Shown here: one piece after another, positions 24,568-36,374 of the stretch
Layout of the letters: each line of letters starts with the position of its first letter
Position numbering within the stretch: position 1 is the stretch's first letter
Origin: Callorhinus ursinus
Lineage: Eukaryota; Chordata; Mammalia; Carnivora; Otariidae
DNA length: 64,000 nucleotides
Direction: 5' to 3'
NCBI RefSeq assembly: GCF_003265705.1
Contig: NW_020312817.1
Span: 50,319,589 to 50,383,588, forward strand
Notes under the pieces: model-generated
Told to the model about the DNA's origin: nothing
Database searches by the model: none
Seen by the model: the letters and a program-made list of their open reading frames with translations, nothing else
Made by a program: the position numbers and the translations under genes

Positions 24568-25366
24568 AATTATGCTAAATCTCCTCTGCCTGGACTCTAT
24601 AAGTGAAAACACAAAGCCTGGATGACAGTACATCTATTTACAACATGGTTTAATAAATATTTTAAGCCCACTGTTGACACTTACTGCTCAGGGAAAAAAA
24701 AAGATTCCTTTCAAAATATTACCACTCATTGACATTGCACCTGCTCACCCAAGACCCTTGATGAAGATGTACAATAAGACTAATGTTTTCATGCCTACTA
24801 GCACAACATCCATTCTGCAGCCCATGGATCAAGGAATCATTTGGACTTTCAAGTCTTATTATTAAAGAAACACATTTCATAAGACTATAGCTGCCATAGA
24901 TAGAGATTCCTCTGATGGATCTGGAAAAACTAAATTGAAAACCTTCTGGAAAGGATTCATCATTCTAGATGACATTAAGAACATTCATGATTCACGGGAA
25001 GAGGTCAAATTTTCAACATGAACAGGAGTTTGAAAGAAGTTGATTCCAACCCTCATGCATGACTGTGAGGGTTCAAGACCAGTGGAAGAAGTAACTGCAG
25101 ATATGATGCAAATAGTCAAAGAACTAGAATTAGAAGTAGAGCCTGAAGATGTGACCAAATTGCTACAATCTCATGATAAAACTTTAATGGATGAGGAGTT
25201 GATTCTTATGAACAGGAAAAGAAAATTCTTGAGATGGAATTTACTCTTTGTGATGATGCTGTGAAGACTGTTGGAATGACAACAAAGGATTTAAAATATT
25301 ATATAACCTTGTAATGGCAAGGGTTTGAGAGGAATAACTTCAATTCTGAAAGAAATTCTACGGTGG

Positions 25367-25576
25367 AGGGGCGCCTGGGTGGCTCAGTTGGTTAAGCATT
25401 CAACTCTTGATTTCGGCTCAGGTCATGATCTCAGGGTCATGAGATAGAACTCCGCATTGGGATCTGAACTCAGCAGGGAATCTACTTGAGGTTCTCTCTC
25501 CCCCTTTTGCTCTGCCCCTCCCCCCTTCTCTCGCTCTTCCTCTCTCTCTCTCAAAATAAATAAATCTTTTAAAAAA
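25367..25576 (+). repeat. CAN-SINE in Tigger1
   Basis: Target duplication AAATTCTACGGTGG (25353-25366) and AAGTTCTACTGTGG (25577-25590). Older core (GATCTCAGGGTCATGAGATA). Confidence 0.95.
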
Positions 25577-26029
25577 AAGTTCTACTGTGGGTAAAATGCT
25601 ATGAAATACCATCACATGCTACAGAGAAATTGTTCATGAAGCCAACAATCAATGTCGGAAACTTCACTGTTGTCTTATTTTAAGGAATTGCCACAGCCAC
25701 ACCAGCCTTAAGCAACCACCACCCTGATCAGTCAGCAGTTATCAACATCACGGCAAGACTCTCTACCAGCAAAGATTACAACTTGCTAGAAGCTCAGATG
25801 ATGGTTAGCATTTTTTAGCACTAAAGTATTTAATTAAGGTGTATACATTGTTGTGTTAGACATAATGCTATTGCACACATAACAGACTACAGTGTAATGT
25901 AAACATAACTTTTATGTGTACTGCGCAAACAAAAAATTCCTTTCAACTTGCTTTACTGAAATATTCAATTTATTGTAATGGTCTAGAACCAGAATCTGCA
26001 GGGGGGAGAGGGAAAGTAGCCATTCTGAA

Positions 26030-27355
26030 ATATACACGAGCATTCTGTTCTGTTCTTAATAAGGCCTGCCCTCAAAAGAAACTATTTTACCACAGCCTAA
26101 CCTACTTGGGTTTTACCAGAAACCAAGAGACCTAGAGGAAGGGAAATAACTAACTCCAGCTTGCTCTGGCCTTCAACATGGGCATAAATAAATATCCAAC
26201 TCCAGCCCCCTTTTAGCCTTCCTGTCTCACTTAAGAGGCAGACAATGAAAACCCCAGTGAAAATCGCAGCCAGGGAGGAGGGGGGAGACTGAGACCTAAT
26301 AATAGGACTACAGAACACTTCCCCCCCACACACACCTTGCTGCATCAATAGGGCTCCTGATAATAATAGGGGAATAGAACTGAAAGCACATCTCAGATCT
26401 TATTTAAGAATAAATCCTTAGAGAAACACAAAGGTAACACAGAAGACAAAAACAAGTCATCAGAGGAAATTTTAGCCCCTAACTAGTAAAGCTACAGCAA
26501 ACAGTAAACACAATCTTACCTCTAGCCAGATAAATATAAAACTTCACACTAAAGGCCTATTTACTTCAGTTCCTTTCATATCATATTCATTCAGTAAATA
26601 TCTGACTTTGAACAAAAAATTAAAAGACATACTAAAAGGCAAAAACAAACAAAAACAGTCTGATGGGACAGAGCAAGCATGAGAACCAGACTCAGATATG
26701 GCAGAGATGTTGAAATTTCAGTTTGGGAAGATAAAAAAAGTTCTGGAGATGGATGATGGTGGTGGTTAACAATAAATGTGTAATGCCACTTAAAAGTGGT
26801 TAAAATGGTAAATTTTATGTTATGCTATTTTACCACAATAAAAAAAAAGTCAAGGAGAAAAAAAAGAGCTATCAAACTGTAAAAAGACATGGAGGAAACT
26901 TAAATGCATATTGCTAAGTGAAAGAAGTCATTCTGAAAAGGCTACATACTGTATGATTCTAACTACATGATTTTCTGGAAAAGGCAAAAACTACGGAGAC
27001 AGTAAAAATATCAGTCGTTACTAGGGTTTCAGAGGAAGAGAGGGAAGGATAAAGTGGTACAGCACAGGGGATTTTTAAAGCAGTGAAACTATCGTGTACG
27101 ATACTGTAATAGTGGATATATGACATTATACTTTTGTCAAAATCCATAGAACATATCAAGAGTGAACCCTAATGTGAACTATGGACGTTAATTAAAAATA
27201 ATGTATCAATATTGGCTTACTAATTGTAACAAATGTACCACACTAGTATGACATGTTAATAATAGGAAAAATGGGGAGGGGGAGGGAATATATAGGAATT
27301 CTGTATTTTCTGCTTAATTTTTCTGTAAAAAAACTGCTCCCAAAAAGTCTACTTT
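26030..27355 (+). mobile_element. Old L1 fragments: 5'/ORF1 region fused to 3' UTR text
   Basis: From about 26370 the sequence has the style of an old L1 5' region and ORF1 (CAGACTCAGATATGGCAGAG near 26689). It then jumps at about 26740 to a 3' UTR (TGGTTAAAATGGTAAATTTT near 26799). A second 3'-end block follows to 27355 (AGTGAAAGAAGTCATTCTGA near 26916). No long frame survives. It may be one deleted copy or two adjacent copies. Confidence 0.65.
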
Positions 27356-27367
27356 AAAAAAAGGATA

Positions 27368-27574
27368 GGGCGCCTGGGTTGCTCAGTTGTTTAAGCGACT
27401 GCCTTCGGCTCAGGTCATGATCCTGGAGTCCCGGGATCGAGTCCCACATCGGGCTCCCTGCTCAGTGGGGAGTCTGCTTCTCCCTCTGACCCTCTTCCCT
27501 CTCGTGCTCTCTCTCATTCTCTCTCTCAAATAAATAAAATCTTTAAAAAATAAAAAAATAAATGAAAAATAAAT
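27368..27574 (+). repeat. CAN-SINE
   Basis: Target duplication AAAAAAAGGATA at 27356-27367 and 27575-27586. The tail is extended by A/T-rich repeats. Confidence 0.93.
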
Positions 27575-28154
27575 AAAAAAAGGATAGCCACCTTGACAAA
27601 AGACCAACAAGGAAATATAAGATGTGAATGCCACCATAAATAAAATAGATCTACAAATATAATAGAACATTTCCCTCCCAGAGCAGCAGAATATGCATTC
27701 CTCTCAAGCACCCACGGAACATTCTCCAGGATAGACCATATGTTGGGCCATAAAACAAGCCTTGAAATTTTTTAATAATTGAAAACATGAAAAGTTTATT
27801 CTCCAAATAAAACAGAATAAAGGCAGAAATTGGTAACAAAAGGAAATTGAGTAAATTCACAAATGGGTGGAAATTAAGCAACAGACTCTTAAATAATCAA
27901 CAGGTCAAAAGAAGAACTCACAAAGAGAATTTTCAAATATTTTGCTGATAACAAAAATACTACATACCAAAATTATGGATTGCAGCTAAAGCAGTGCTGA
28001 GAGGAAAAGTTATAGCTACAAATGTGTACATTACAAATAGAACAAAGATCTCAATCAATAGCCTACCCATGCACCTTAAACTAAAAAAGAGAAACCTAAA
28101 CCCAAAGAAAGCAGAAGGAAGAAAATAAGACTAAAATAGAAATAAATGAAATAG

Positions 28155-28352
28155 GGACGCTGGGGTGGCTCAGTTAAGCATCTGCCTTCAGCTCAGGCCA
28201 TGGTCCCTGGGGTCCTGGGATCGAGTCCCACATGGGGCTCCTTTCTCAGCGGGGAGCCTGCTTCTGCCTCTCCCTCTGCCGCTCCCCCTGCTTGTGCTCG
28301 CGCTCTCTGACAAATAAATAAAAATCTTAAAAAAAAAAAAAAGAAAAGAAAG
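28155..28352 (+). repeat. CAN-SINE in L1
   Basis: Target duplication AAATGAAATAG at 28144-28154 and 28353-28363. The head is GGACGCTGGGGTGGCTCAG with a 3-bp shortened A-box spacing. Confidence 0.94.
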
Positions 28353-28908
28353 AAATGAAATAGAGAATAATGAAAAATCAATGAAACCAAAAGTTGGGTC
28401 TTTGAAAATATTCCCAAAATTGAAAATCCTTTAGCCAGACTCACCAAAGAAAAAAGACAGTACTCATATTACTTAAAATCAGAAATTAAAGGGGAACTTC
28501 ATTACCAATCTTAAAGAAATACAAATAATTATAAGGAAATACTATGAAAAACTATATGTTAGGAAATTTGATAACTTGGAAAAAATGGACAAACACCTAG
28601 AAAACACAAATTACTGAAACTGATCCAAGAAGAAACAGAAAATCTGAAGAGACATATAGCAAGGAAAGAGTCAATTAGTAATTAAAATACTTTCCCAAAA
28701 GAAAAGCCCAGACCAATATGGTATAATCTATTAAACAGTCAAAAAATTAATAATGCCAATCCTTAACAAACAGAAGAACACCTGCAACTCATTTTATGAA
28801 GCCAGTATTACCTGGATACTAAACCAGACAAAAACATCACAAAAAAAACTATAGACCATTATCTTGGGACTATAGATGCAAAAATTCTTTTAAAAAAATA
28901 CTAGTAAA

Positions 28909-28911
<3 letters not shown>

Positions 28912-28950
<39 letters not shown>
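28912..28950 (+). repeat. (TG)n microsatellite
   Basis: An almost pure GT/TG run of about 38 bp inside the old L1, immediately after ACTAGTAAATTA. Confidence 0.95.
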
Positions 28951-28951
<1 letters not shown>

Positions 28952-30630
28952 ATGTTCCTGTATCCTACTACATGTAAAATATTTATACACCATGATGAAG
29001 TAAATTATCCTCAGAATGCATGCTTGGCTTAACAATCTAATATCAATTAATATGCCAAATAATAGAATAATTTGACAAAATCTAATACCTTTCATGATAA
29101 ACAATACTCCATAAACTAGGAACAGAAAGAAATTTCATCAGTCTGATAAGGGAACCTATGAAAAACCTACAACTAACATCCTACTTTCAGTGAAAAAATT
29201 GGATGCTTTCCCCCAAGGTCAGGAATAAGATGAGGATATCCATTTTTACTAATTCTATTCAACATTATGCTGGAAATTCTATCCAAGGAAATTAGGCAAG
29301 AAAAAATAAAAAGCATTCAGATTGGAAAAGAAGAATGAAACTCTATGTATTCACATGTGACATGGTCTATTATATAGAAAATCCTATGAAGTCCACTAAC
29401 AATCTATTAGGACTAATAGACAAGTTCAGCAAAATTGCAGGAGACAAAATGAACATACAAAAATCAATTGTCTTTTTATACACTTGCAATGAACAATCCA
29501 AAAATGAAATTAAAAAAAAAATCTACTTACAATAGCACCAAAAAGAATAAAAAACTTAGAATTTAAGGAAAAAAGTGTCAAACTTATACCCTGTAAAGTA
29601 CAAAACAGTACTGAATTTATTTTCAAAAGATCTAAATAAATGGAAAGATATCCTATGTTCATGGATCAGAAGACCAAGTGTTGCTAAGATGGCAATACTC
29701 CAAAACTGATCTATAGATTCAATGCAATTCCTATCAAAATACCAGCTGGCTTCTTTGTTGAAATTGACAAACTAATCCTAAAATTCATATAGAACTGCAA
29801 GGGACCTAGAATAGCTAAAAAATCTTGAAAAAGAAGAACAAAGTTGGAGGACTCACACATCCTCATTTCAAAACTTACTACAAAGCAATGGTAATCAAAA
29901 AAGTGTACCACGGCATAAAGCTGGACATATACGATAATGGAATAGAACTGAGAGTCCAGAAATAAACCCATACATCAATTGCCAACTGATTTTCAACAAG
30001 CGTGCTAAGACCTTTCAATTGGAAAGAATAGCGTCCTCAACAAATGGTGCTGGGACAACTGAGTAGCAACATCAAAGAATGAAGCTGAACACTTTCCTCA
30101 CACCACATACAAAAATAACTCAAAACTGATCAAAAATCTAAATGTAAGAGCAAAAGCTATACAACTATTAGAGAAAACAGAGGGGTAAATTTTTATGACT
30201 TCACATTCAGCAACAGTTTCTAAGACAAGATAAACAACGACAACAACAAAAAGATAAATTAGACTTCATCAAAAATAAAAACTTTTGTGCTTCAAAGAAC
30301 ACTATCAAGAATGTGAAAAGACAACCCACAGACTGGGAGAAAATACTGCAAATCAGACACCTTATAAGGGAATTTTAAATTCACACTGTGGAAAATATGA
30401 AGACTATATAAGGAATTCTTACAACTCAACAGCAAATAGACAAATGACTGAAATAAAAATGAGCAAAGGACCTGAATGGACATTTCACCAAAGAAGATAT
30501 ACAAATGGCCAATAAGCCCAAGAAAAGATGCTCAGTATCACAAGCCATCAGGGAAATGCAAATCAAAACCACAATGAGATACCATGTCACATCCACCAGG
30601 ATGGCTACAGTCAAATAGTTAGATAATTAT

Positions 30631-30847
30631 GCAGCACCTGGGTGGCTCAGGCAGTTGAGCATCTGCCTTCTGCTCAGGTCATGATCTCAGGGTCCTGGGA
30701 TGGGTCACCCCCCCAACTGGCTCCCTGCTCAGCAGGGAGTCTGCTTCTCCCCCTCCCTCTGCTCCTCTCCACTGTTCGTGCGCTCACTTGCACACACACT
30801 CTCTCTCTCTCTCTCAAATAAATAAAATATTTAAAAAAAAAAAGTCA
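30631..30847 (+). repeat. CAN-SINE, first of a tandem pair
   Basis: The head is GCAGCACCTGGGTGGCTCAG and the tail AAATAAATAAAATATTTAAA. It directly abuts the next SINE through a short A-rich joint. Confidence 0.93.
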
Positions 30848-31040
30848 GGGACACCTGGGTGGCTCAGTGGGTTAACCGTCTGCCATCAGCTCAGGTCATG
30901 ATCCCAGAGTCCTGGGATCAAGTCCCGCATCAGGCTCCTTGCTCAGCGGGGAGCCTGCTTCTCCCTCTGCCTGCTGCTCCCCCTGCTCGTTCTCTCTCTC
31001 TCATTTTCTGACAAATAAATAAATAAAATCTTAAAAAAAA
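30848..31040 (+). repeat. CAN-SINE, second of a tandem pair
   Basis: Starts GGGACACCTGGGTGGCTCAG. The sequence after its tail (AGATAATAA at about 31042) resembles that before the first SINE (AGATAATTA at about 30621), so the second copy probably landed in the A-tail of the first. Confidence 0.93.
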
Positions 31041-31715
31041 AAGATAATAAGTGCTGACAAAGATGTAAAGAAATTGGAACTTTCATACACTGATTGTAGG
31101 AATGTAAAATAGTGCAGCCATTTTGGGAAACAGTCTGGCAGTTCCTCAAAGGTTAAACTACATGTCCAGCAATTCCACTTCTAGATATACACCCAATAGA
31201 AATGAAAACATGTACGCAAAAACTTGTACACAAATGTTTACAACATTATTCATAATAGCCAAAAGGTAGAAAAAACCCAAATATTCAACTGATGAATTAA
31301 TAAATAAAATATATCCATACAATGGAATATTATTCAGCCACAAAAAGGAATAAAGTACTGATCCATGCTATATACATGGATGTTTCCTGAAAACTTTATG
31401 CTAAGTGAAAGAAGCTGGTCAAAAAAGACATATTATTCCTTTTATATTAAATGCCCAGAACAGGCAAATCTAAACAGAGAAAAAAAGTTGATTAGATTAA
31501 CAGTTGATTAGGGGAATGGAAGATGAGGGCATACCTAAAATGCCCAGGGTTTGGAGGTATTTTTTGAGATGACAAAAATGTTCTAAAATTGACTGTAATG
31601 ATGGTTGCACATATCTATTAATATACTGAAAACCACTGAATTATGTACTTTAAATTAAGGATAAATTGTATATGAATTATATCTCAATAAACCTGTTGAA
31701 AATGTTTTTAAATAA

Positions 31716-32400
31716 GCCAATTAAGCATTTAAACAAAGCATTTAAGGAAAATAAAAATATATGGAAACAGTAAAAGATGAAAACTGAAATTAATGTATTA
31801 AATGATGAAAAGCAATAGAATTAAACTTAAATCCAAGAGCTGTTTCCTTCATTGAAAAAGCAAAATAAATAAATCCTTAGATCAAGAGAAAAATAAAACA
31901 TAATTGCATAAAATCAAGAATGAGAAATGGAAATAACTACAGATGCAATGGAAAAAGTAAAGAATACTGTGTAGCACTCCATTATAATTAACAGGAAATT
32001 CTTGCTGAAATAATTTTCTACAAAAATCATAAATGACCAAAATTAACCAAGAAAAGTAAGTCTATATAAACCAAACCCTAAAAGGAACCCAAAGGCAAAG
32101 TAATTTCATTAGTGATTATTTTTCAAACATGTAAGAAAAATTCTTATATTACTCAAACTGTTTCAGGGCATAGAAAAATAAAAATCCTTCCAGTACTTTG
32201 TATGAAAATGGTATAATAATGATGCTAAATTTGACAAAGACAGGTTAAGAAAACAATGTTTTTAAACTTAAAACCATAATCATTTATAAAATATCTGCAA
32301 CTAAAACCCAGTAATTCCTTAAGAGAAAAACACACTACGGCATAGTTTTTATCCTAGGAAAACAAGAAAGGATTAATATTAAGAATAAAATTTGTATTAA
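31716..32400 (+). mobile_element. Very degraded L1-like sequence
   Basis: A-rich text with scattered L1 ORF2-like phrases (CAAGAATGAGAAATGGAAAT near 31915). Assignment rests on composition and partial phrases only. Confidence 0.45.
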
Positions 32401-32892
32401 CAGTTCAAAAAAGATAAAGTATACACTGTGGACAAATTTGGAGATGGGGCAGAAAGGCGAAGAAGGGGTTCAGGCCTGTGTTCTCTTCTATGAAATGATA
32501 AGCTGATGGGAGGGTGTTGAACATCCGCAAGGGCTAGAAGATAAAAGAGTGAAGATGTGTAAGAAGCTGAAGGAAGAAACATACAAAGATTTCCAAAGAC
32601 TGCTGATGACACAGTTAAAAGTTGGAGACCAAGAATTTCTGGTAATACCAATCCACATAACCAAATTATTTTCCCTAGCACAGCTCAGAAATTTAAATTC
32701 AGGAATTTTAAGAGGTGTTTGAAATGATCCATGTTGAATGGTCTGCAGGGACCAGCGTTAAGGCCAACAGTAAAGACTCTGAACCACTCACTTCCCTGAA
32801 CTCTTAAAAAGACTTGGTTGTAAGGCTGGGCACATTTTGCTCTGAACTTACACAGTCCCATGCCTTAGCTCAGTCTCAGGAACAGGACTACA
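32401..32892. other. ALMS1 intron 1, no recognised feature
   Basis: Balanced-composition unique sequence. A 94-codon minus-strand frame (32397-32681) has no family resemblance and no flanking splice signals that I trust. Confidence 0.4.
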
Positions 32893-33075
32893 AACTTAAT
32901 CACTATCTCATACATTACCATTAGTACATCCTTATGATCTAGTACAAGATAACATGAGTGAAGCAAATTCTTACTATTTTGTCATTTAACTTGAGACTAG
33001 ACTGAATTAATGTTTCCTATCACTTGGTCTCATCCTTTTAATACACTGCCTTAAATACTACACAACAAACTCATC
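32893..33075 (+). repeat. 183-bp segment duplicated at 33795-33977 (source copy)
   Basis: It is identical base for base to 33795-33977 (offset 902), from AACTTAATCACTATCTC to ACACAACAAACTCATC. Its left context continues naturally into unique intron sequence and its right end touches the L1 insertion, so this is the likely donor. Confidence 0.95.
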
Positions 33076-33078
33076 TTT

Positions 33079-33270
33079 TTTTTTATGTTATGTTAATCAC
33101 CATACATTACAACATTAGTTTTTGATGTAGTGTTCCATGATTCATTGTTTGCGTGTAACACCCAGTGCTCCACGCAGAACGTGCCCTCTTTAATACCCAT
33201 CACCAGGTTAACCCATCTCCCCACCCCCTCCCTCTAGAACCCTCAGTTTGTTTTTCAGAGTCCATCGTCT
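33079..33270 (-). mobile_element. 5'-truncated L1 tail, minus strand
   Basis: Poly(T), then ATGTTAATCACCATACATTA, then ATTCATTGTTTGCGTGTAAC, and at the far end TCAGTTTGTTTTTCAGAGTC. This is the reverse of the second 3' UTR module seen in the nearly intact L1 at 62014-62260. Target duplication CTCATCTTT at 33070-33078 and 33271-33279. Confidence 0.88.
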
Positions 33271-33283
33271 CTCATCTTTAAAT

Positions 33284-33506
33284 GGTGCAGTTGGTTAAGC
33301 AATGGAAGGACTCTTGGTTTCAGCTCAGATCATGATCTCAGGATCCTGAGATCCAGCCCCAGGTCAGGCTCCATGCTCACTGTGGAGTCTAAGACTCTCT
33401 CCCTCTCCCTCTGTCCGTCCCTGCACTTGTGTAAGTGCGCTTTTGCATGCTCTCTCTCTCAAATGCACTCTCGTTCTCAAATGAATAGAGAAATCTTTAA
33501 AAAAAA
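33284..33506 (+). repeat. CAN-SINE, diverged, 5'-shortened
   Basis: Begins within the A-box region (GGTGCAGTTGGTTAAGC), then TCAGATCATGATCTCAGGAT and a (CT)n tract, ending AAATCTTTAAAAAAAA. Confidence 0.85.
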
Positions 33507-33735
33507 GTAAGATTTTATAGTACATAAACGTCTAGCAAGACACATATTAAAGTTTCTCCTTTAAACACTTTCCAACTTATGCCAGTAAATTTTAATGTCA
33601 GTGAACTAAAGCAAAAAAATCTTAATACTCTTTATTATCATCTTAAAACTACCTTCACTACAGAACACCTTCATGTATTCTCCAAGGTAAACAGGGAAAA
33701 TATATCTTATTTCTCTTAAAAAAAAAACAAAACAA

Positions 33736-34108
33736 GGGGTGCCTGGGTGGCTCAGTCGTTAAGCGTCTGCCTTCGGCTTGGGTCATGGTCCCAGAACTTA
33801 ATCACTATCTCATACATTACCATTAGTACATCCTTATGATCTAGTACAAGATAACATGAGTGAAGCAAATTCTTACTATTTTGTCATTTAACTTGAGACT
33901 AGACTGAATTAATGTTTCCTATCACTTGGTCTCATCCTTTTAATACACTGCCTTAAATACTACACAACAAACTCATCAAGCCCCACATCCGGTGCCCTGT
34001 TCGGCGGAAGCCTGCTTCTCCCTCTCCCACTTCCCCTGCTTGTGTTCCCTCTCTCGCTGTGTCTCTCTCTGTCAAATAAATAAATCTTTAAAAATAAATA
34101 AATAAAAA
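33736..34108 (+). repeat. CAN-SINE interrupted by a 183-bp templated insertion
   Basis: The left part runs from GGGGTGCCTGGGTGGCTCAG to GGTCATGGTCCCAG (33794). The right part resumes AAGCCCCACATCCGG (33978) and ends in AAATAAATAAATCTTTAAA. About 9 bp of the normal SINE core is missing at the junction and the 183-bp copy from 902 bp upstream occupies the gap. A-rich AACAAAACAA-type runs flank the SINE. Confidence 0.95.
33795..33977 (+). repeat. 183-bp duplicate copy inside a SINE
   Basis: A perfect copy of 32893-33075 in the same orientation. The right junction shows possible ATC microhomology with the SINE core (the copy ends CTCATC, and the SINE normally reads GGGATCGAGCCCC). It carries none of the L1 sequence that follows the source copy. 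Confidence 0.95.
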
Positions 34109-34111
34109 TAG

Positions 34112-34142
<31 letters not shown>

Positions 34143-34179
34143 CCACCCCACACTTCTGGGGGGAAAAAACACTGGGCTC

Positions 34180-34620
34180 TAAGAAGCAAGGTTTTTATTA
34201 CACATAGATTACTGTTAAATGGGATAATAGGGAGGGGCGCCTGGGCGGCTCAGGTCATGATCCCAGGGTCCTGGGATCGAGGTCCGCATGGGGGGGGCTG
34301 CTTCTCTGTCTCCCACTCCCCCTGCTTGTGTTCTCTCTCTCACTGTCTCTGTCAAATAAATAGTTAAAAAAAAATATCTTAAAAAAAAATGGGATAATAG
34401 GGAGACAAACCATAAGAGATTCTTAATCATAGGAAACAAACTGAGGGTTGCTGGAGGGGAGGGAGTTGAAGGGATGGGGTAACTGGGTGATGGACATTAC
34501 AGAGGGCCAGTGATGTAATGAGCACTGGGTGTTATATAAGACTGATGAATCACTGACCTCTGCCGGAAACTGATAATGTACTGTATGTTAATTAATTTAA
34601 TTTAAATAAACTGCTATTTA
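34180..34620 (+). mobile_element. L1 3' UTR fragment interrupted by a SINE
   Basis: AATAGGGAGACAAACCATAA, then AAACAAACTGAGGGTTGCTG, then GAGCACTGGGTGTTATATAA, ending TGTATGTTAATTAATTTAAT. This is the first-type 3' UTR seen in the carnivore L1s here. The exact left end is unclear. Confidence 0.75.
34235..34386 (+). repeat. CAN-SINE with internal deletion
   Basis: Target duplication AAATGGGATAATAGGGAG at 34217-34234 and 34387-34404, 18 bp and perfect. The head reads GGCGCCTGGGCGGCTCAGGT, lacking about 27 bp between the A-box and the GGTCATGATCC segment. Because its duplication is intact, the deletion may have been present before or during insertion. Confidence 0.96.
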
Positions 34621-34810
34621 ATTTGATTTGATCATTTGTCTTGAATCATTCCTTCTCTTACATTGCTTTATTTTAGATTTAGAGTTCAATTAGGTGGAAT
34701 TATGGTGCTGTTTTCCTGTGGTAAGTGCCTTTTAAATAAAATCATTTAACCAAGGGGGAAAAAAATAGGATAATAATTTTTCACATTGGCTCTAATAAGA
34801 GTTAAAGTGG

Positions 34811-35012
34811 GGCGCCTGGGTGGCTCAGTTGGTTAAGCGACTGCCTTCGGCTCAGGTCATGATCCTGGAGTCCTGGGATCGAGTCCCACATCGGGCTCCC
34901 TGCTCAGCAGGGAGTCTGCTTCTCCCTCTGACCTTTCCGCCTCTCATGTGTTCTCTCTCTCTCTCTCATTCTCATTCTCTCAAATAATAAATAAAATCTT
35001 TAAAAAAAAAAA
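34811..35012 (+). repeat. CAN-SINE
   Basis: Perfect target duplication AAGAGTTAAAGTGG at 34797-34810 and 35013-35026. The (CT)n tract is interrupted by CATTCTCATT. Confidence 0.96.
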
Positions 35013-35026
35013 AAGAGTTAAAGTGG

Positions 35027-35430
35027 TTTAATATGCTCTTCCTCTAGGCTTAGAGATATAAATTTAAAATACTAATAGTTATTCAAACAAGAAGTCATAG
35101 AACAAAATAAAAGGAGACCTCACCCACAAGCATGGCTTTAATTATGGTCTCTATGCAGATAACTTACAACTTGAAATTTCCAAACCTAGACTTCTCCTCT
35201 TATCTCCAGAACCAATCTTATAATCTTCACACTCATCTCAGCCAATCCCATCAACCCCTCTCTCCATCGCTCCCACCATTATCCTGGCCATATCTCCATG
35301 TTTGACACAACCATTCACTGAATAATCTAACACCCAGACACGCTGTTGCCTTCATGTTCCACATTTAATCCATTAGTGTAGTAATAATGTAAAATTAATG
35401 TATAAGTGTGATGATTTCACCTCTTATATA
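35027..35430. other. ALMS1 intron 1, no recognised feature
   Basis: Mostly pyrimidine-rich sequence from about 35170. No gene or confidently named repeat. Confidence 0.4.
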
Positions 35431-35634
35431 TGTTTTTAATTTATTAGAACGAGAATGAGCAGGGAGGAGGAGCAGAGGGGGAGGGAGAGAGAGAGAAGCA
35501 GACTCCCTGCTGAGTAGATACCCATCCCCCCATCCCCACCCCCTCCCCGGACATGGGGCTTAATCCCAGGACCTGGAGATCATGACCTGGGCCGAAGGCA
35601 GACGCTTAAGCAACTGAACCACCCAGGTGCCCCT
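35431..35634 (-). repeat. CAN-SINE, minus strand, with a C-rich internal insert
   Basis: Target duplication ACCTCTTATATA (35419-35430) and ACCTCTTAAATA (35635-35646). A C-rich run (CCATCCCCCCATCCCCACCC, about 35522-35541) is added in the core. Confidence 0.88.
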
Positions 35635-35809
35635 ACCTCTTAAATATTTCTTGAATCAGTCTAGTTTTTTCTATATCCACCAACACTTTCTGGTTCCAAA
35701 ATATTATCTTTTGCCTGGCAATGCTGCAATGGCTTAATAATTAGCATCCCTGACTTACTGCTACTTCCCACCCCATCCTGCTGTCAAAGCTGTTCTCCAC
35801 TCTACAACA

Positions 35810-36310
35810 AAGTGATCTTTTTGAAACACACATCTTATCATTGAAAATGTTTTAAACATTTCCCAAATTTAACAATTCCATTTAAACAGTTCCAAAGCTC
35901 CAGAGATAAAGCCTTTATCCACATTGGTCTTTGGTTCCCTGGAAACACCATGTTCTCTCCAACAGCACCTTTCCACGTGCCTTTCCCTCAACTGGGAGAT
36001 TTTCTCTTCCCTTTGTCTAGTTAACCTTTTTCGTCAGACGTTAGCTCTATCAGAACTTCCACTGGGAAACTTTTGCCAGCTTCGCTAACAAGGTCAGATT
36101 CCCTTACCGTATGCTTTCAAAGTATATTAGCACATATCAGTTTTACTCTTATTTATGTAGCCAACTAAATTTTGTCTGCCTTCTTCTTACCTGAACACTA
36201 GAAAGGCAGAGGTTAAAAAAAAAATGTTTGGGTTCACCAAGATTCCTCAGCATCCAGCATGACACTGAATGCTCATGGCGAATGTTCAATGAATTAAGTG
36301 CCCAATGGAA
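35810..36310 (+). mobile_element. L2-type LINE 3' fragment
   Basis: It has the L2 order of phrases: short pyrimidine-rich segments, AGTATATTAGCACATATCAG, TATTTATGTAGCC, then AGCATCCAGCATGACACTGA and GCGAATGTTCAATGAATT at the end. Diverged, so boundaries are approximate. Confidence 0.6.
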
Positions 36311-36374
36311 TATTTACCAGGCAAAACAATAACTATTACTCTTTAATGATCAACAGTCTATAGGATTAAAGTCC

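Larger units (their letters stand above)
23924..26008 (+). mobile_element. Tigger1 (pogo-type) DNA transposon, 5'-truncated, transposase decayed
   Basis: Recognisable pieces of a Tigger transposase are present in broken frames. 24674-24865 contains STTSILQPMDQGIIWTFKSY, part of the DDE nuclease fold, with an Asp-to-Ala type change in the nearby IDIAPAHPR segment. 25040-25264 contains ELELEVEPEDVTKLLQSHD. The 3' non-coding end (CATAATGCTATTGCACACAT near 25861) and a GGTCTAGAACCAGAATCTGC terminal region close the element. The 5' terminal repeat and the N-terminal DNA-binding part are missing. Two SINEs split it. Long extinct in mammals, it cannot be mobile. Confidence 0.88.
27587..31715 (+). 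mobile_element. Old L1 (ORF2 and 3' UTR), several deletions and three SINEs
   Basis: Text resembling the ORF2 endonuclease (CTCTCAAGCACCCACGGAAC near 27700), RT (about 28380-29600) and C-terminal region (ATGGAATATTATTCAGCCAC near 31321), followed by the 3' UTR to about 31715 (TGAATTATATCTCAATAAAC). The only frames are short (29335-29535, 30285-30515). Inactive. Confidence 0.85.
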
